This document shows, piece after piece, positions 1-7,576 of a DNA stretch of 35,928 nt. Origin of the DNA: a virus; IMG/VR virus record IMGVR_UViG_3300032323_001164, positions 1 to 35,928 of that record. One strand, 5' to 3'. Position 1 is the stretch's first letter. The number at the start of each line of letters is the position of its first letter. The notes beneath the pieces are model-generated. The model did not search any database. It was not told where the DNA came from and saw only the letters and a list, made by a program, of their open reading frames with translations. Made by a program: the position numbers and the translations under genes.

Positions 1-515
1 GGAAATAAAAACGCACCTCTAGTTGATGGATTGCTTACAAAATCAAATGCAATTAATTCAAAGTCGTCTTGTACTTCGTCAGCGTTCTCTCTAACATTTT
101 TACGAACACTTCCAAGACCACGGCTACTAATACCCAATTTAATACCTGCCTTGAACAATGCCTTAAGAATGTTACCACTTGGTGTAGGAAGAATTTCAAC
201 CTTACCAACCAAGTCATCACCATTCCACATCATTTCAACAACGTTGTGGCTTACGTTTTGAAGATTAACAACGCTACTGTCTGGGTGATCCAATTCACCC
301 AAAGCACGTCTCTCTTTAACAAAACTGTCGTCGTACTTTTTGACTTCACGTTCCAAGATATCTTTTGGATACACACGACCATTTTGGTTCTTAGCGTTTG
401 CACGTTGAAGAACACCTTGAACGATCATTGGTTTTGATGGATCTTCATTTGCTTCATTGAGCATTCCACCAATTGGTTCGAAAAAGATCCAACCTGTTTG
501 TACTGTTTTATCCAT
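1..515 (-). CDS. 21: Prohead maturation protease, T4 gp21-like (partial, C-terminus off window)
   Basis: The first 171 residues of a T4 gp21-type prohead core protease, the serine protease that cleaves scaffold and capsid proteins during head maturation. Visible hallmarks are the early motif NGRVYPKDIL (about residues 45-54), a candidate catalytic histidine in GELDHP (His77) and a candidate catalytic serine in GISSRGLGS (Ser130/Ser131), followed by FELIAFDFVSNPST, as in the family. The ATG at 515 lies 2 nt after the stop of the upstream gene (TAA-TT-ATG), suggesting translational coupling, and there is no clear Shine-Dalgarno sequence. The reading frame is open to the window edge, so the C-terminal part is missing. 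Its place after portal and core genes matches the T4 head gene order. I am confident of the family; the catalytic assignments come from motif position. Confidence 0.9.
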   Translation of the reverse strand, partial: MDKTVQTGWIFFEPIGGMLNEANEDPSKPMIVQGVLQRANAKNQNGRVYPKDILEREVKKYDDSFVKERRALGELDHPDSSVVNLQNVSHNVVEMMWNGDDLVGKVEILPTPSGNILKALFKAGIKLGISSRGLGSVRKNVRENADEVQDDFELIAFDFVSNPSTRGAFLF

Positions 516-517
516 AA

Positions 518-1051
518 TTAAGCTGTTTTTGTTTGTTGTGGTTGTGCCTGAGGTTTTGGAGCAGGAGTAACTGATTGTACAGCTGCCTGACCAACTTGAG
601 TTGTTGCCTTGGTTCCTGGCTCTGCTGTCTTTGGTTCCTTTGGTGCCTTAACCTTCAGAGGTTCTCCCTGACCAAGAATTGTGATCTTGAAACCTGGCTT
701 CAAAAAGTATTCTTTGTCATCTTCATCTCTGAGAATCACAACATAACGATCATAAAAGTAGTCAAGACTGGTACTGGTGACTGAAATTTCATAGTCACGA
801 ACTGGTTGACCATATCCCTTAGATGCTTGAATAGAAACCTTCTTATTCAAAACACGATTGTTCAAATTACGAAGAAATGCAGCTTTTGATTCTGCTGTGG
901 TTCTTGCAATTTTGGCTTCAAAATCAGAAAAGTCAGAACTCACATTGTAGTCTACAGATGTAGATGGCAATGGTTGACCACCAGCAGTGGATGTACCAAA
1001 ATGCTGTGGAGCACCTTCATCTTCAGTAATAAGTTTTACGAGTGAAATCAT
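518..1051 (-). CDS. Putative prohead-associated protein of unknown function
   Basis: A 177-aa protein I do not recognise. The first 60 residues are polar (DEGAPQHFGTSTAGGQ). A central part (about 70-130) looks folded and beta-rich, with YFYDRYVVILRDEDDKEYFLKPGFKITILG. The last 45 residues are a low-complexity tail rich in Lys, Pro, Ala, Gln and Thr. It sits 1 nt after the preceding stop (TAA-T-ATG) and 2 nt before the prohead protease gene, a slot where T4-like phages carry prohead core proteins, so a head-assembly role is a positional inference only. The charged, proline-rich tail could be cleaved during maturation, but I see no proof of a cleavage site. Confidence 0.75.
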   Translation of the reverse strand: MISLVKLITEDEGAPQHFGTSTAGGQPLPSTSVDYNVSSDFSDFEAKIARTTAESKAAFLRNLNNRVLNKKVSIQASKGYGQPVRDYEISVTSTSLDYFYDRYVVILRDEDDKEYFLKPGFKITILGQGEPLKVKAPKEPKTAEPGTKATTQVGQAAVQSVTPAPKPQAQPQQTKTA

Positions 1052-1052
1052 A

Positions 1053-1736
1053 TTATTGTAATTTTCTAAGTTTCATACCAATTGACTTCAATCTTGCTTT
1101 GATTTCAGCAATTCTACCTGATGTACGCTTCCAAAGTTCTTCGTTTGGTACGTTCATTTCGGTTTTGAGTCTTTGATTGACACTCATTAAAAAGTCAACT
1201 TCTCTGAGCATCTTTGTAATTTCTTGAGTAATCAAAGATACTTTGTAGGAATGTCTCTTGGGATTTTCTTTCAAACGAGCATAACGTGAGACTGCTTCAT
1301 TCAACTTCTTTTCGTTTTCGTCTAGTGCATCAAGATCTTTTTGAAGTTTTTCAACTCCCTTTTTCCAGACCATCTTTTTCTTTGATTTCTTTTCAAAGTC
1401 AGCATCATTCTTACCGGGATGTTTATCTGCCCAGTCAGGAACACCATCACCATCAGCGTCAGGTTTCTTTTTCTTCTTGTGATCTTTCTTTTCGTCAAGT
1501 TCTTCTTCTTTTTCTGCAAGCTTTGAACCCGGATTTTGTTTCAATGTAGCTTTGGTTGCATTGTTAGTGCCGCCTTTTTTAGAAAATGCAAATGGGGTTG
1601 AAAAGCCAGCAACTGCACCGGTACCGGTCATTTCCTCAAGTTCTTGTTTAATGAGACTCTTGATGAGTTCTTTTATCTTGGCTTCTTCTTCGCCGGTGAT
1701 AAGATCTGGGGTTTTTTGTTTTTTATCTTTACTCAT
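1053..1736 (-). CDS. Putative prohead core/scaffold protein with calcium-loop motif
   Basis: A 227-aa, very charged protein. Residues 1-35 form a predicted amphipathic helix rich in Lys and Glu. The middle holds a run of lysines followed by DADGDGVPDWADKHPGKND (about 93-111), which matches the aspartate-rich calcium loop of thrombospondin type 3-like repeats (DxDxDGxxDxxD). Residues 115-227 are strongly helical and probably coiled coil. Composition and position, between a portal-side gene and the prohead protease, fit an internal scaffold or core protein, but I cannot assign it to gp22, gp67 or gp68 by sequence. ATG at 1736 follows the upstream TAA by 1 nt. The calcium-loop motif is an unusual feature for a core protein. 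Confidence 0.75.
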   Translation of the reverse strand: MSKDKKQKTPDLITGEEEAKIKELIKSLIKQELEEMTGTGAVAGFSTPFAFSKKGGTNNATKATLKQNPGSKLAEKEEELDEKKDHKKKKKPDADGDGVPDWADKHPGKNDADFEKKSKKKMVWKKGVEKLQKDLDALDENEKKLNEAVSRYARLKENPKRHSYKVSLITQEITKMLREVDFLMSVNQRLKTEMNVPNEELWKRTSGRIAEIKARLKSIGMKLRKLQ

Positions 1737-1737
1737 A

Positions 1738-2601
1738 TTATTTCAAATTGTTAAGTTCCTTTACCAACTCATACGACAACAATAGAGCCATAATATGATT
1801 GTCTTTTACAACAGTTGTTGGTTTTACTTTTTCCAACACATTTACAATTTCAGACAACTTAATTGCAACGACCTGATTGTCTTGAATCTTTGACTTTGAA
1901 CTAGAAATTAGTTTCTTGATCTTTTCAATTTCTTCACACACATATTTAGACAACGAATTTGTGTTAGAAATGTTCAAAATATACTCACGTATAAGCTTCT
2001 TTTGATTTTCATCAAAGTCCTTATACTTGGTATTCAATCCTTCCAATAACAACTTATATGCCAACAAACGAATGTCTTCACTTTGTTGTTTGTAGTATTC
2101 AAGGAGATTTTCTTCAGTGTCAGACTTCTTACTTACGGTGCTGCACAAACACTCAATAATAGACTCTCTGGACTGAAGAACCTCCTTGACATCAAACTTT
2201 GAAGCGGTCTTGTTTTCAAAAATCTTGTATATCGAAGCTAAAATACGATAATTTTTGATATTTCCCTTCAAAAAGCTATCAATTGGATACAATTCTTTGA
2301 TCTCACTGATAAGATCGTACTTTTGTTGTGCCAACTTTTTGTTATCTAGTTGGGCTCTCGACTCAAGAACAACACCAATCATTCGATCAGCGTGTGATGT
2401 GTCTCTAGCTTTTTCGTTCAACAAGAAATTATAAAGTTGGTATTCTTTTCCCAATTCTGTGTTCTCAGAAAAATACTTAAACAAAATTTGTTTTGCAGCA
2501 GATTCGTCTTTACCACCAATGATATCAGCAGTAATTTGACGGGTCAGCAACTCAAACAAAATTCCTGTATTTTTGAACTTTGAATGCTTCGATTTGTGCA
2601 T
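1738..2601 (-). CDS. Conserved-looking helical protein of unknown function in head module
   Basis: A 287-aa, almost entirely helical protein with a basic N-terminus (KSKHSKFKNTGILFELLTRQI), no signal peptide and no membrane segment. It lies between the portal gene and the putative core genes. I do not recognise a domain. Position and all-helical composition suggest a role in head assembly (scaffold or portal-initiator complex), which is inference. The ATG at 2601 is preceded by a 56-nt non-coding gap containing TATTTATA on the coding strand and has no Shine-Dalgarno sequence. The stop TAA is followed after 1 nt by the next ATG, so it is likely co-translated with the downstream core genes. Confidence 0.75.
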   Translation of the reverse strand: MHKSKHSKFKNTGILFELLTRQITADIIGGKDESAAKQILFKYFSENTELGKEYQLYNFLLNEKARDTSHADRMIGVVLESRAQLDNKKLAQQKYDLISEIKELYPIDSFLKGNIKNYRILASIYKIFENKTASKFDVKEVLQSRESIIECLCSTVSKKSDTEENLLEYYKQQSEDIRLLAYKLLLEGLNTKYKDFDENQKKLIREYILNISNTNSLSKYVCEEIEKIKKLISSSKSKIQDNQVVAIKLSEIVNVLEKVKPTTVVKDNHIMALLLSYELVKELNNLK

Positions 2602-2617
2602 ATTAGTAGTTATAATC

Positions 2618-2625
2618 TATAAATA
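2618..2625 (-). promoter_or_regulatory. TATTTATA octamer upstream of the 287-aa head gene
   Basis: On the coding strand the octamer TATTTATA lies 16 nt upstream of the ATG at 2601, inside a 56-nt gap. The same octamer occurs in the leaders of genes starting at 7554, 14939 and 34523. It is the reverse complement of the T4 late promoter core TATAAATA, so it could be a diverged -10 element for this phage's late sigma factor, or a host-type -10 element. No -35 element is obvious. Confidence 0.3.
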
Positions 2626-2657
2626 TATTAATTTTTGATAAAACTCCCATATTTGTA

Positions 2658-4547
2658 TTATTCCAATATATTCGTTTCATCCATCATGGATTTATTGTTA
2701 TTTTCCGACAATAGTTCCTGTTTCTCCTGTTTTAGAGACTTTAAATAGTTATCTAACTTTGGAACCAAACCTTTAGAAATACTTTCAAGGCTAAATACCG
2801 ATCCGCCAGCAAACTTAGGAGTAATAGACATATCTGATTTTATTGATCTATTATTCTCTAATCGTCCAGTAGGATCTTCTCCAAACGGATAGTTTGATGC
2901 CTTCTTCAATCCTTTTTGAGAAGGTCTTTCATAGTCTGGTTTAGCCTTTTCCTTCAATGTAGGAGCACCGGCTTCGCCTCCAGCCTCAGTACCACCTGTT
3001 TCTGAAGCACCACCGCCTCCACCACCAGTGGATTCAGTTCCACCTTCAGGATTTACCTTTTGGAATGATTTTGCAGGATCGTTACCTTCGTCTTCGATCT
3101 GTTTGAAACGATATGTTTGCTTAGAATCCTCAACAATATCATTTCTCAAAGCAGAAGCATCATCGTCCGACATATTGAAAACTTCACGATATACCCACTT
3201 CTTGCTAAACAACTTGTTTTCAATCATGTCCTTAGCAACATTAACCTTGTCACCCCAAATAGAGATCTTTTCCTTTTCAAAGACAGTGGATGGATTGGTC
3301 AATTCCAAACTAAAATCCACCAAACTAGCATCTCTATAACCTTGAGCATATAAATGAACAATACCAATCTTGGTCAACTCACTAATAATAATACGTTGAA
3401 TACGTTCAATGGTACGTGAAAAACGCACATCTTCTTGTGCCAACGTAGCTTTACCACTTAAATCTTCATCGTAACTCAAGAACGCCTTAGGAATCTTGAG
3501 AGCAGCCATCATCTTCTTACGAAGATATTCAATGTCGTCTGTACCAGTAAACTCCATACCACTCAACGATTCAATGCTGGTACCACTATCACCACCACGA
3601 ACTGGCAAATAAAAGTCTTCCACCATGTTCTGAAGATTGAAACGTAGGTTGTAATCTCCTGTCTTTTCATCGACATATGGAACTTTCTTGGTCTTGGCAA
3701 TCAACTTCTCCATGTAAGAATCAATTTCATTGGGAGGAATGTTACCAACGTCGATCTTAAAAATACGCTTTTCAGGAGCACGCATGATACGATGAATCAA
3801 CATTGCGTCTTCCATCAAACTTAACTGTTTCCAAACACGACGAGCGCCTTCCAACATACTCTTACCATAAGGAAGGAAATTACTGTCACTCAACAAACGA
3901 AAATGTGCTACCTGATAATTTTCCAAATCTTCCACTTTACCGCCGTCTGGAAGATTCACTTGAAACTTGATATAATTCTTGTTGTACAAATCGCTGTTTT
4001 CAACACGGGTAACATTATAAGCACTGATTGGTTCAATCATGTATACACCGTATTCGGGACTAACATAAAGACGAAGATAAAAATCTCCGTACTTACACAT
4101 ATTACGAACATAACTCCAAAGGTTAAATTCAATGTTCATGATATCATAATACAAATTGCGTAGAATTTGTTTGATGTTATCATCCGGTGTATTAATAACC
4201 AATACATCACCCAACTCATTACGAGTCAATGATTCATCAGCATAAATGTCAAGAGCAGAACTTAGAATAGGATCCATGTCCATTGTATCATAATCTCTGA
4301 AAAGTTCAATACGAGCTGCTTGATAACTGAGGGTAAAATCTCTACTATATTGATTGTACGCAGATGTACGAATACGGTTGAAACGATCACGAAGTGTGTT
4401 ACGATCTGTTGCGTATGCTACTTCGTCAGTATCTACTACTTTTAGTTTTTTACCACCAATGTTACGTACAATAACATCTGTGGAAAAAAGTCTCTTAAGA
4501 CGAGCAAATAGTGATCTACTCTTTAAATCGGTCGGTTGATCTGCCAT
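2658..4547 (-). CDS. 20: Portal vertex protein, T4 gp20-like
   Basis: A 629-aa portal protein of the T4 gp20 family. It forms the dodecameric DNA entry channel of the head and docks the terminase. The family signature is clear: SYQAARIELFRDYDTMDMDPILSSALDIYADE near residues 54-85, then YGDFYLRL, VAHFRLLSDSNFLPYGKSMLEGARRVWKQL and a MMAALKIPKAFLSYDEDLSGKATLAQEDVRFSRTIERIQ region, all typical of myovirus portals. The length is somewhat above T4 gp20 (about 520 aa). The excess is mostly a C-terminal extension with a glycine/threonine/glutamate-rich linker (around residues 500-530, including six consecutive Gly) and a final charged segment. It starts at ATG 4547, 41 nt after the terminase gene, with no Shine-Dalgarno sequence. 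In T4, genes 18 and 19 lie between 17 and 20; here they are absent. Confidence 0.95.
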   Translation of the reverse strand: MADQPTDLKSRSLFARLKRLFSTDVIVRNIGGKKLKVVDTDEVAYATDRNTLRDRFNRIRTSAYNQYSRDFTLSYQAARIELFRDYDTMDMDPILSSALDIYADESLTRNELGDVLVINTPDDNIKQILRNLYYDIMNIEFNLWSYVRNMCKYGDFYLRLYVSPEYGVYMIEPISAYNVTRVENSDLYNKNYIKFQVNLPDGGKVEDLENYQVAHFRLLSDSNFLPYGKSMLEGARRVWKQLSLMEDAMLIHRIMRAPEKRIFKIDVGNIPPNEIDSYMEKLIAKTKKVPYVDEKTGDYNLRFNLQNMVEDFYLPVRGGDSGTSIESLSGMEFTGTDDIEYLRKKMMAALKIPKAFLSYDEDLSGKATLAQEDVRFSRTIERIQRIIISELTKIGIVHLYAQGYRDASLVDFSLELTNPSTVFEKEKISIWGDKVNVAKDMIENKLFSKKWVYREVFNMSDDDASALRNDIVEDSKQTYRFKQIEDEGNDPAKSFQKVNPEGGTESTGGGGGGASETGGTEAGGEAGAPTLKEKAKPDYERPSQKGLKKASNYPFGEDPTGRLENNRSIKSDMSITPKFAGGSVFSLESISKGLVPKLDNYLKSLKQEKQELLSENNNKSMMDETNILE

Positions 4548-4588
4548 ACAAGTTTATTATTTTCTGGTAAATAAATAGTGAAAGAGTA

Positions 4589-6184
4589 TTATAATAACCA
4601 CGTTAAACTCTCTTTTTGATCTTTTAAACCTGTGGGCATTTCCCATGATTGATGGGCTGCTGCTTGTTTAGATGAATAAATTGGAGCAGATTGTGTTTCT
4701 GATCTATTGATACTTCCCAACATGTTTCGAGTCAGATCAATAGATTGTTGACGTAGTTTCAATGCGGTATCACGAACCCACAATCCAATTGCAAATGCCA
4801 TTACCAAGTCGTCATTGTAATTTCGCATGGCTTCTGCTTTACCATTATTCCAAATAAAGGTATATAATTCATCAACAATACGAGTAGATTGTACGTTAAT
4901 AGCCTTTTCACGCATATAGGTTTCCAATCGTGAAATGATCAATTGTCTAGTTACTGATGTAGTAGTAAAACCCGGAGTCATTTTCTTTTCAGAAGAATGA
5001 ATACGATTTGTCATTTGATGTTCCACATCTACATACTTCAAATCGGCACTACTATAAAACAAATTGGCATACTTACGGTCCAACGCTTGTTGAATTGCAC
5101 CCCAACCAACATTCATATTTTCAATAACCAACAAAGCGTTATTGTATTCTGTGGCAACATTAACTAACATGTTACCATAATCTTTTGTACTGACCTGTCC
5201 TTTGTATTCAGCAACTTGAGTGAAACTTTCTACGTCAATAACATGAAACGCACTGTAGTCAGCACCATCACCACGAGCAACGTCCGCTGCTAACAAATAT
5301 GATCGTGAGTAATCGGGATACTCCCAAATCCAATACGATTTGTCCATTCCTCTTGTTTCAACCGGAGGACGTACTTTTGACTGTTTATAAAAATCAAGAA
5401 TAGGAACATCAATGACTGTGTTACCAGATGTAGCAAAGTCACAGTCACATTCTTGAGCTGCCATTTTGGGTCCAAGAAGTTTTGTTTGTTCATCTCTCCA
5501 TGTTTGATCACGTTCTGGATGTAAATACCATGGAAGTTTGATGGTATGAAACTTGTTCTTTTTTGCGTCAGCTTCAACCCACGTTCTATGAAAGAAATTA
5601 CCTACACCATTTGGAGTAGACAACACAATAGCTTTACCACCAGTTGACAATGTGGATTGTGCAGAAGTCCAAATTTCATCAATGTTGTCAATAAACGCAG
5701 CTTCGTCAATAATCAACATTGATAGTGCAGCAGAACGACCTGCGGTACCAGATGATGACACCGCTTTGATTTGTGATCCGTTTTTTAATCGTAGTGACAA
5801 ACGATTATCTTCAACACATGGAACTTTCAACCAACTTGGAAGATTGTCATTTGCAAAACGAACACGGGTAACAATTTCTTTTGAAGTTTCTTGGGTAATA
5901 CTGATACACAGAATGTTTTTATCACTGTGAAATATCATCATCCACAAACTATACGCACTACTCAATGTAGTAATACCCAACTGTCTACTCTTGAGAATGA
6001 TGTTATAGTCGTTATCAATCAACTCCTGAAGAGCTGTATCTTGAAACGGATACAACTCAAATGGAATAGTACCACGTTTAGGATGTTGAATTTTCACATA
6101 CTTCTTCATGAAGTACATGGGATTTTCAAGGCACTTTTTGTATTCGGCCTTGATGATATCTCTCAATGATTTCTCATTCGACAT
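4589..6184 (-). CDS. 17: Terminase large subunit, T4 gp17-like
   Basis: A 531-aa DNA-packaging motor protein with ATPase and headful nuclease domains. Visible motifs are a Walker A-like loop SRQLGITT (66-73), Walker B MLIIDEAAF (156-164, Asp160/Glu161), the coupling motif LSTPNG (189-193 region), and the RNase H-fold nuclease acidic residues in LLAADVARGDGADYS (Asp301), VIENMN (Glu355) and NYNDDLVMAFA (Asp458/459). Length is a little below T4 gp17 (about 610 aa). The start ATG overlaps the end of the upstream zinc-finger gene by 11 nt, as expected for a coupled small/large terminase pair. A GGAG lies about 10 nt upstream of the ATG, one of the few plausible Shine-Dalgarno sequences in the window. 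Assignment is secure. Confidence 0.96.
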   Translation of the reverse strand: MSNEKSLRDIIKAEYKKCLENPMYFMKKYVKIQHPKRGTIPFELYPFQDTALQELIDNDYNIILKSRQLGITTLSSAYSLWMMIFHSDKNILCISITQETSKEIVTRVRFANDNLPSWLKVPCVEDNRLSLRLKNGSQIKAVSSSGTAGRSAALSMLIIDEAAFIDNIDEIWTSAQSTLSTGGKAIVLSTPNGVGNFFHRTWVEADAKKNKFHTIKLPWYLHPERDQTWRDEQTKLLGPKMAAQECDCDFATSGNTVIDVPILDFYKQSKVRPPVETRGMDKSYWIWEYPDYSRSYLLAADVARGDGADYSAFHVIDVESFTQVAEYKGQVSTKDYGNMLVNVATEYNNALLVIENMNVGWGAIQQALDRKYANLFYSSADLKYVDVEHQMTNRIHSSEKKMTPGFTTTSVTRQLIISRLETYMREKAINVQSTRIVDELYTFIWNNGKAEAMRNYNDDLVMAFAIGLWVRDTALKLRQQSIDLTRNMLGSINRSETQSAPIYSSKQAAAHQSWEMPTGLKDQKESLTWLL

Positions 6185-6782
6185 GATTTAACTTCTCCAA
6201 TTTTTGTTCTATCTTGATAATCTGTTTGTCAATCTTTTTGAGATCCTTACCTAAATCTTTCAAAATGTTTTCACGACGTTCAATCGTCCATTCGTCCAAT
6301 GTTCCATCACCGTTTGGAAACGAAATCTTTTCGTGTGTAGATACAAAATCAAAACTCTCTTGAACTTTGGTTCTAAACTCTTTGGCCTGACTCAATTGAT
6401 TCTGAAGCAACTTCTTTTGTTCATAATCATCATATTTGCCGTCCAATCGTAGTTTGCTTTCAAACTTCGCCAAACATTCTTGGCAACGACCTGTTTTGTT
6501 AAAAAATATTTGGTCATAACGGTTACCCCATCGAATATCCATGTTACAGTCTTTACAGATCTGTTTGGTTGCTTCGATTACCGAACAATTGACTTGGTTG
6601 ATAGCTCGTTTTGATCCATTCTTCTTGATCCACTTTCTTCCATTTGCATCAATCCAAACTTCGCCTTCTTTACGACTTGCAAAATCTGAATCTGGTGTGT
6701 AACCAACTTGAATAAAAGGACGTTCTCCGTTCAGATAGTCCCTGACGATTGCCAAATTACTTTTTCCTGTTGCTTTTTTCAT
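6174..6782 (-). CDS. Zinc-finger and coiled-coil protein, candidate small terminase subunit
   Basis: A 202-aa protein whose end overlaps the large terminase gene by 11 nt. The N-terminal half contains an EGEVWIDANGRKWIKKNGSKR segment and a four-cysteine zinc-binding pattern: CKDC (about residues 76-79) and CQEC (about 99-102). The C-terminal half (about 105-202) is charged and helical, ending in a heptad-like coiled coil (KDLKKIDKQIIKIEQKLEKL). T4 gp16, the small terminase, lies in this position, overlaps gene 17 and has a central coiled coil; on position and architecture this is the best gp16 candidate. I see no direct sequence match to gp16, and the zinc finger is not a feature of T4 gp16. 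A DNA-binding accessory or HNH-like remnant remains possible, but no HNH motif is visible. Confidence 0.6.
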   Translation of the reverse strand: MKKATGKSNLAIVRDYLNGERPFIQVGYTPDSDFASRKEGEVWIDANGRKWIKKNGSKRAINQVNCSVIEATKQICKDCNMDIRWGNRYDQIFFNKTGRCQECLAKFESKLRLDGKYDDYEQKKLLQNQLSQAKEFRTKVQESFDFVSTHEKISFPNGDGTLDEWTIERRENILKDLGKDLKKIDKQIIKIEQKLEKLNHVE

Positions 6783-6795
6783 AACTTTTTATTTT

Positions 6796-6803
6796 GATTT
6801 ATA
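6796..6803 (-). promoter_or_regulatory. TATAAATC, T4-late-promoter-like element before the terminase block
   Basis: On the coding strand TATAAATC lies 13 nt upstream of the ATG at 6782, overlapping the stop codon of the flavodoxin-like gene. It matches seven of eight bases of the T4 late promoter core TATAAATA in the correct orientation for the packaging genes. The same octamer occurs upstream of the gene starting at 32416. A short AT octamer can arise by chance in this AT-rich DNA. Confidence 0.3.
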
Positions 6804-7554
6804 CTTCGAACGTATCATTAAATACTGTGATGGCTTTGGAATATGACTTTTTTGTTTCATCCAATGGATTATCTGTATATTGCCAATTCCAAAATAGTTC
6901 TGATGGTGTCTGAAATCCATAAAACTCTAACATCTCTTTTTGTGTTTTAACTACGTCTTTACCATTCCAATTTTGACCCAAAGCAATAACTCCAGAATCA
7001 ACGTTTTTGATAATGTTAGATTCACCAAGTGTAGAGTGTCGGTTTTCAATCCATGTTAATCTTTCAATCAACTTTTGATGTACACTGTTGGTTTGACCCC
7101 AACGGATTGATGTAAAAAATACAACGGTGTCACTTTCAAATAATGGCTTTGTGATCTTCCACAGTTCATCCGATTTGTTATTGATACTTGCCCAACAACG
7201 ATGATATCCACTTGGATTTTTATCTTTGTCTTTTAACAATGCACCTTTTTCTCCACAATGATTTCCAAACTTGGAAGATACATTGCCTTCACAAACAGCA
7301 ATGTTCAATTTGCTGGCATCAATAAATTCACATTTATCGGTTCCTAAACGTTCAGCAACCAACTTTGCAAGTTTGGTAGATTTAGCTTCATCGTCTTTAT
7401 GACCTTCCCATCTGTTGGATGTCGCAATCAACAATACCTTTTTCTTGGTCTGAAGATATTTGATGGTGTTTTCAAGACGCAATGAATTTTTCTCCATGTC
7501 CTGTTGACTAGAACTTGAAGCTGCCTCGACCAAAAAATCAGATAGTTTTACCAT
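6799..7554 (-). CDS. Flavodoxin-fold protein, NAD(P)H-dependent FMN reductase-like
   Basis: A 251-aa cytosolic protein with the look of the flavodoxin/NADPH-dependent FMN reductase superfamily. After a 35-residue leader comes the first strand and phosphate-binding loop, KKVLLIATSNRWEGHKDDEA (about 38-57), then an AKLVAERL helix. A mid-protein cysteine-bearing segment (NHCGEKGALL...GYHRCW) follows, then a strand and FMN-loop-like segment SDTVVFFTSIRWGQTNSVHQKLIERL (about 144-169), in which flavin-contacting residues usually lie. The likely role is flavin-dependent redox chemistry; substrate unknown. It is out of place between a virion gene and the terminase block and may be an auxiliary metabolic gene. 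A paired direct repeat with TATTTATA immediately precedes the ATG, so it may have its own control. The fold call is moderately secure; the reaction is not. Confidence 0.7.
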   Translation of the reverse strand: MVKLSDFLVEAASSSSQQDMEKNSLRLENTIKYLQTKKKVLLIATSNRWEGHKDDEAKSTKLAKLVAERLGTDKCEFIDASKLNIAVCEGNVSSKFGNHCGEKGALLKDKDKNPSGYHRCWASINNKSDELWKITKPLFESDTVVFFTSIRWGQTNSVHQKLIERLTWIENRHSTLGESNIIKNVDSGVIALGQNWNGKDVVKTQKEMLEFYGFQTPSELFWNWQYTDNPLDETKKSYSKAITVFNDTFEV

Positions 7555-7574
7555 ATCGTCTTATAAATATCGTC
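7553..7574 (-). repeat. 8-bp direct repeat flanking TTATAA upstream of the flavodoxin gene
   Basis: On the plus strand ATATCGTC occurs at 7553-7560 and again at 7567-7574, separated by TTATAA. On the coding strand this reads GACGATAT-TTATAA-GACGATAT and runs into the ATG at 7554. It fills the 22-nt gap between the stop at 7577 and that start, and contains the octamer TATTTATA (7562-7569). It could be an operator over a promoter element, but the distance to the start (7 nt from the octamer) leaves almost no leader, so a post-transcriptional or chance origin is possible. Confidence 0.35.
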
Positions 7575-7576
7575 AA

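Noticed and set aside
69-437. 122-aa and 76-aa plus-strand ORFs at the left edge
   Set aside because: They are antisense to the open frame with clear prohead-protease motifs.
3000-3040. Gly-rich repeat in the portal gene as a possible sequencing artefact
   Set aside because: The frame stays open on both sides and the following C-terminal segment looks normal; it is best read as a flexible linker.
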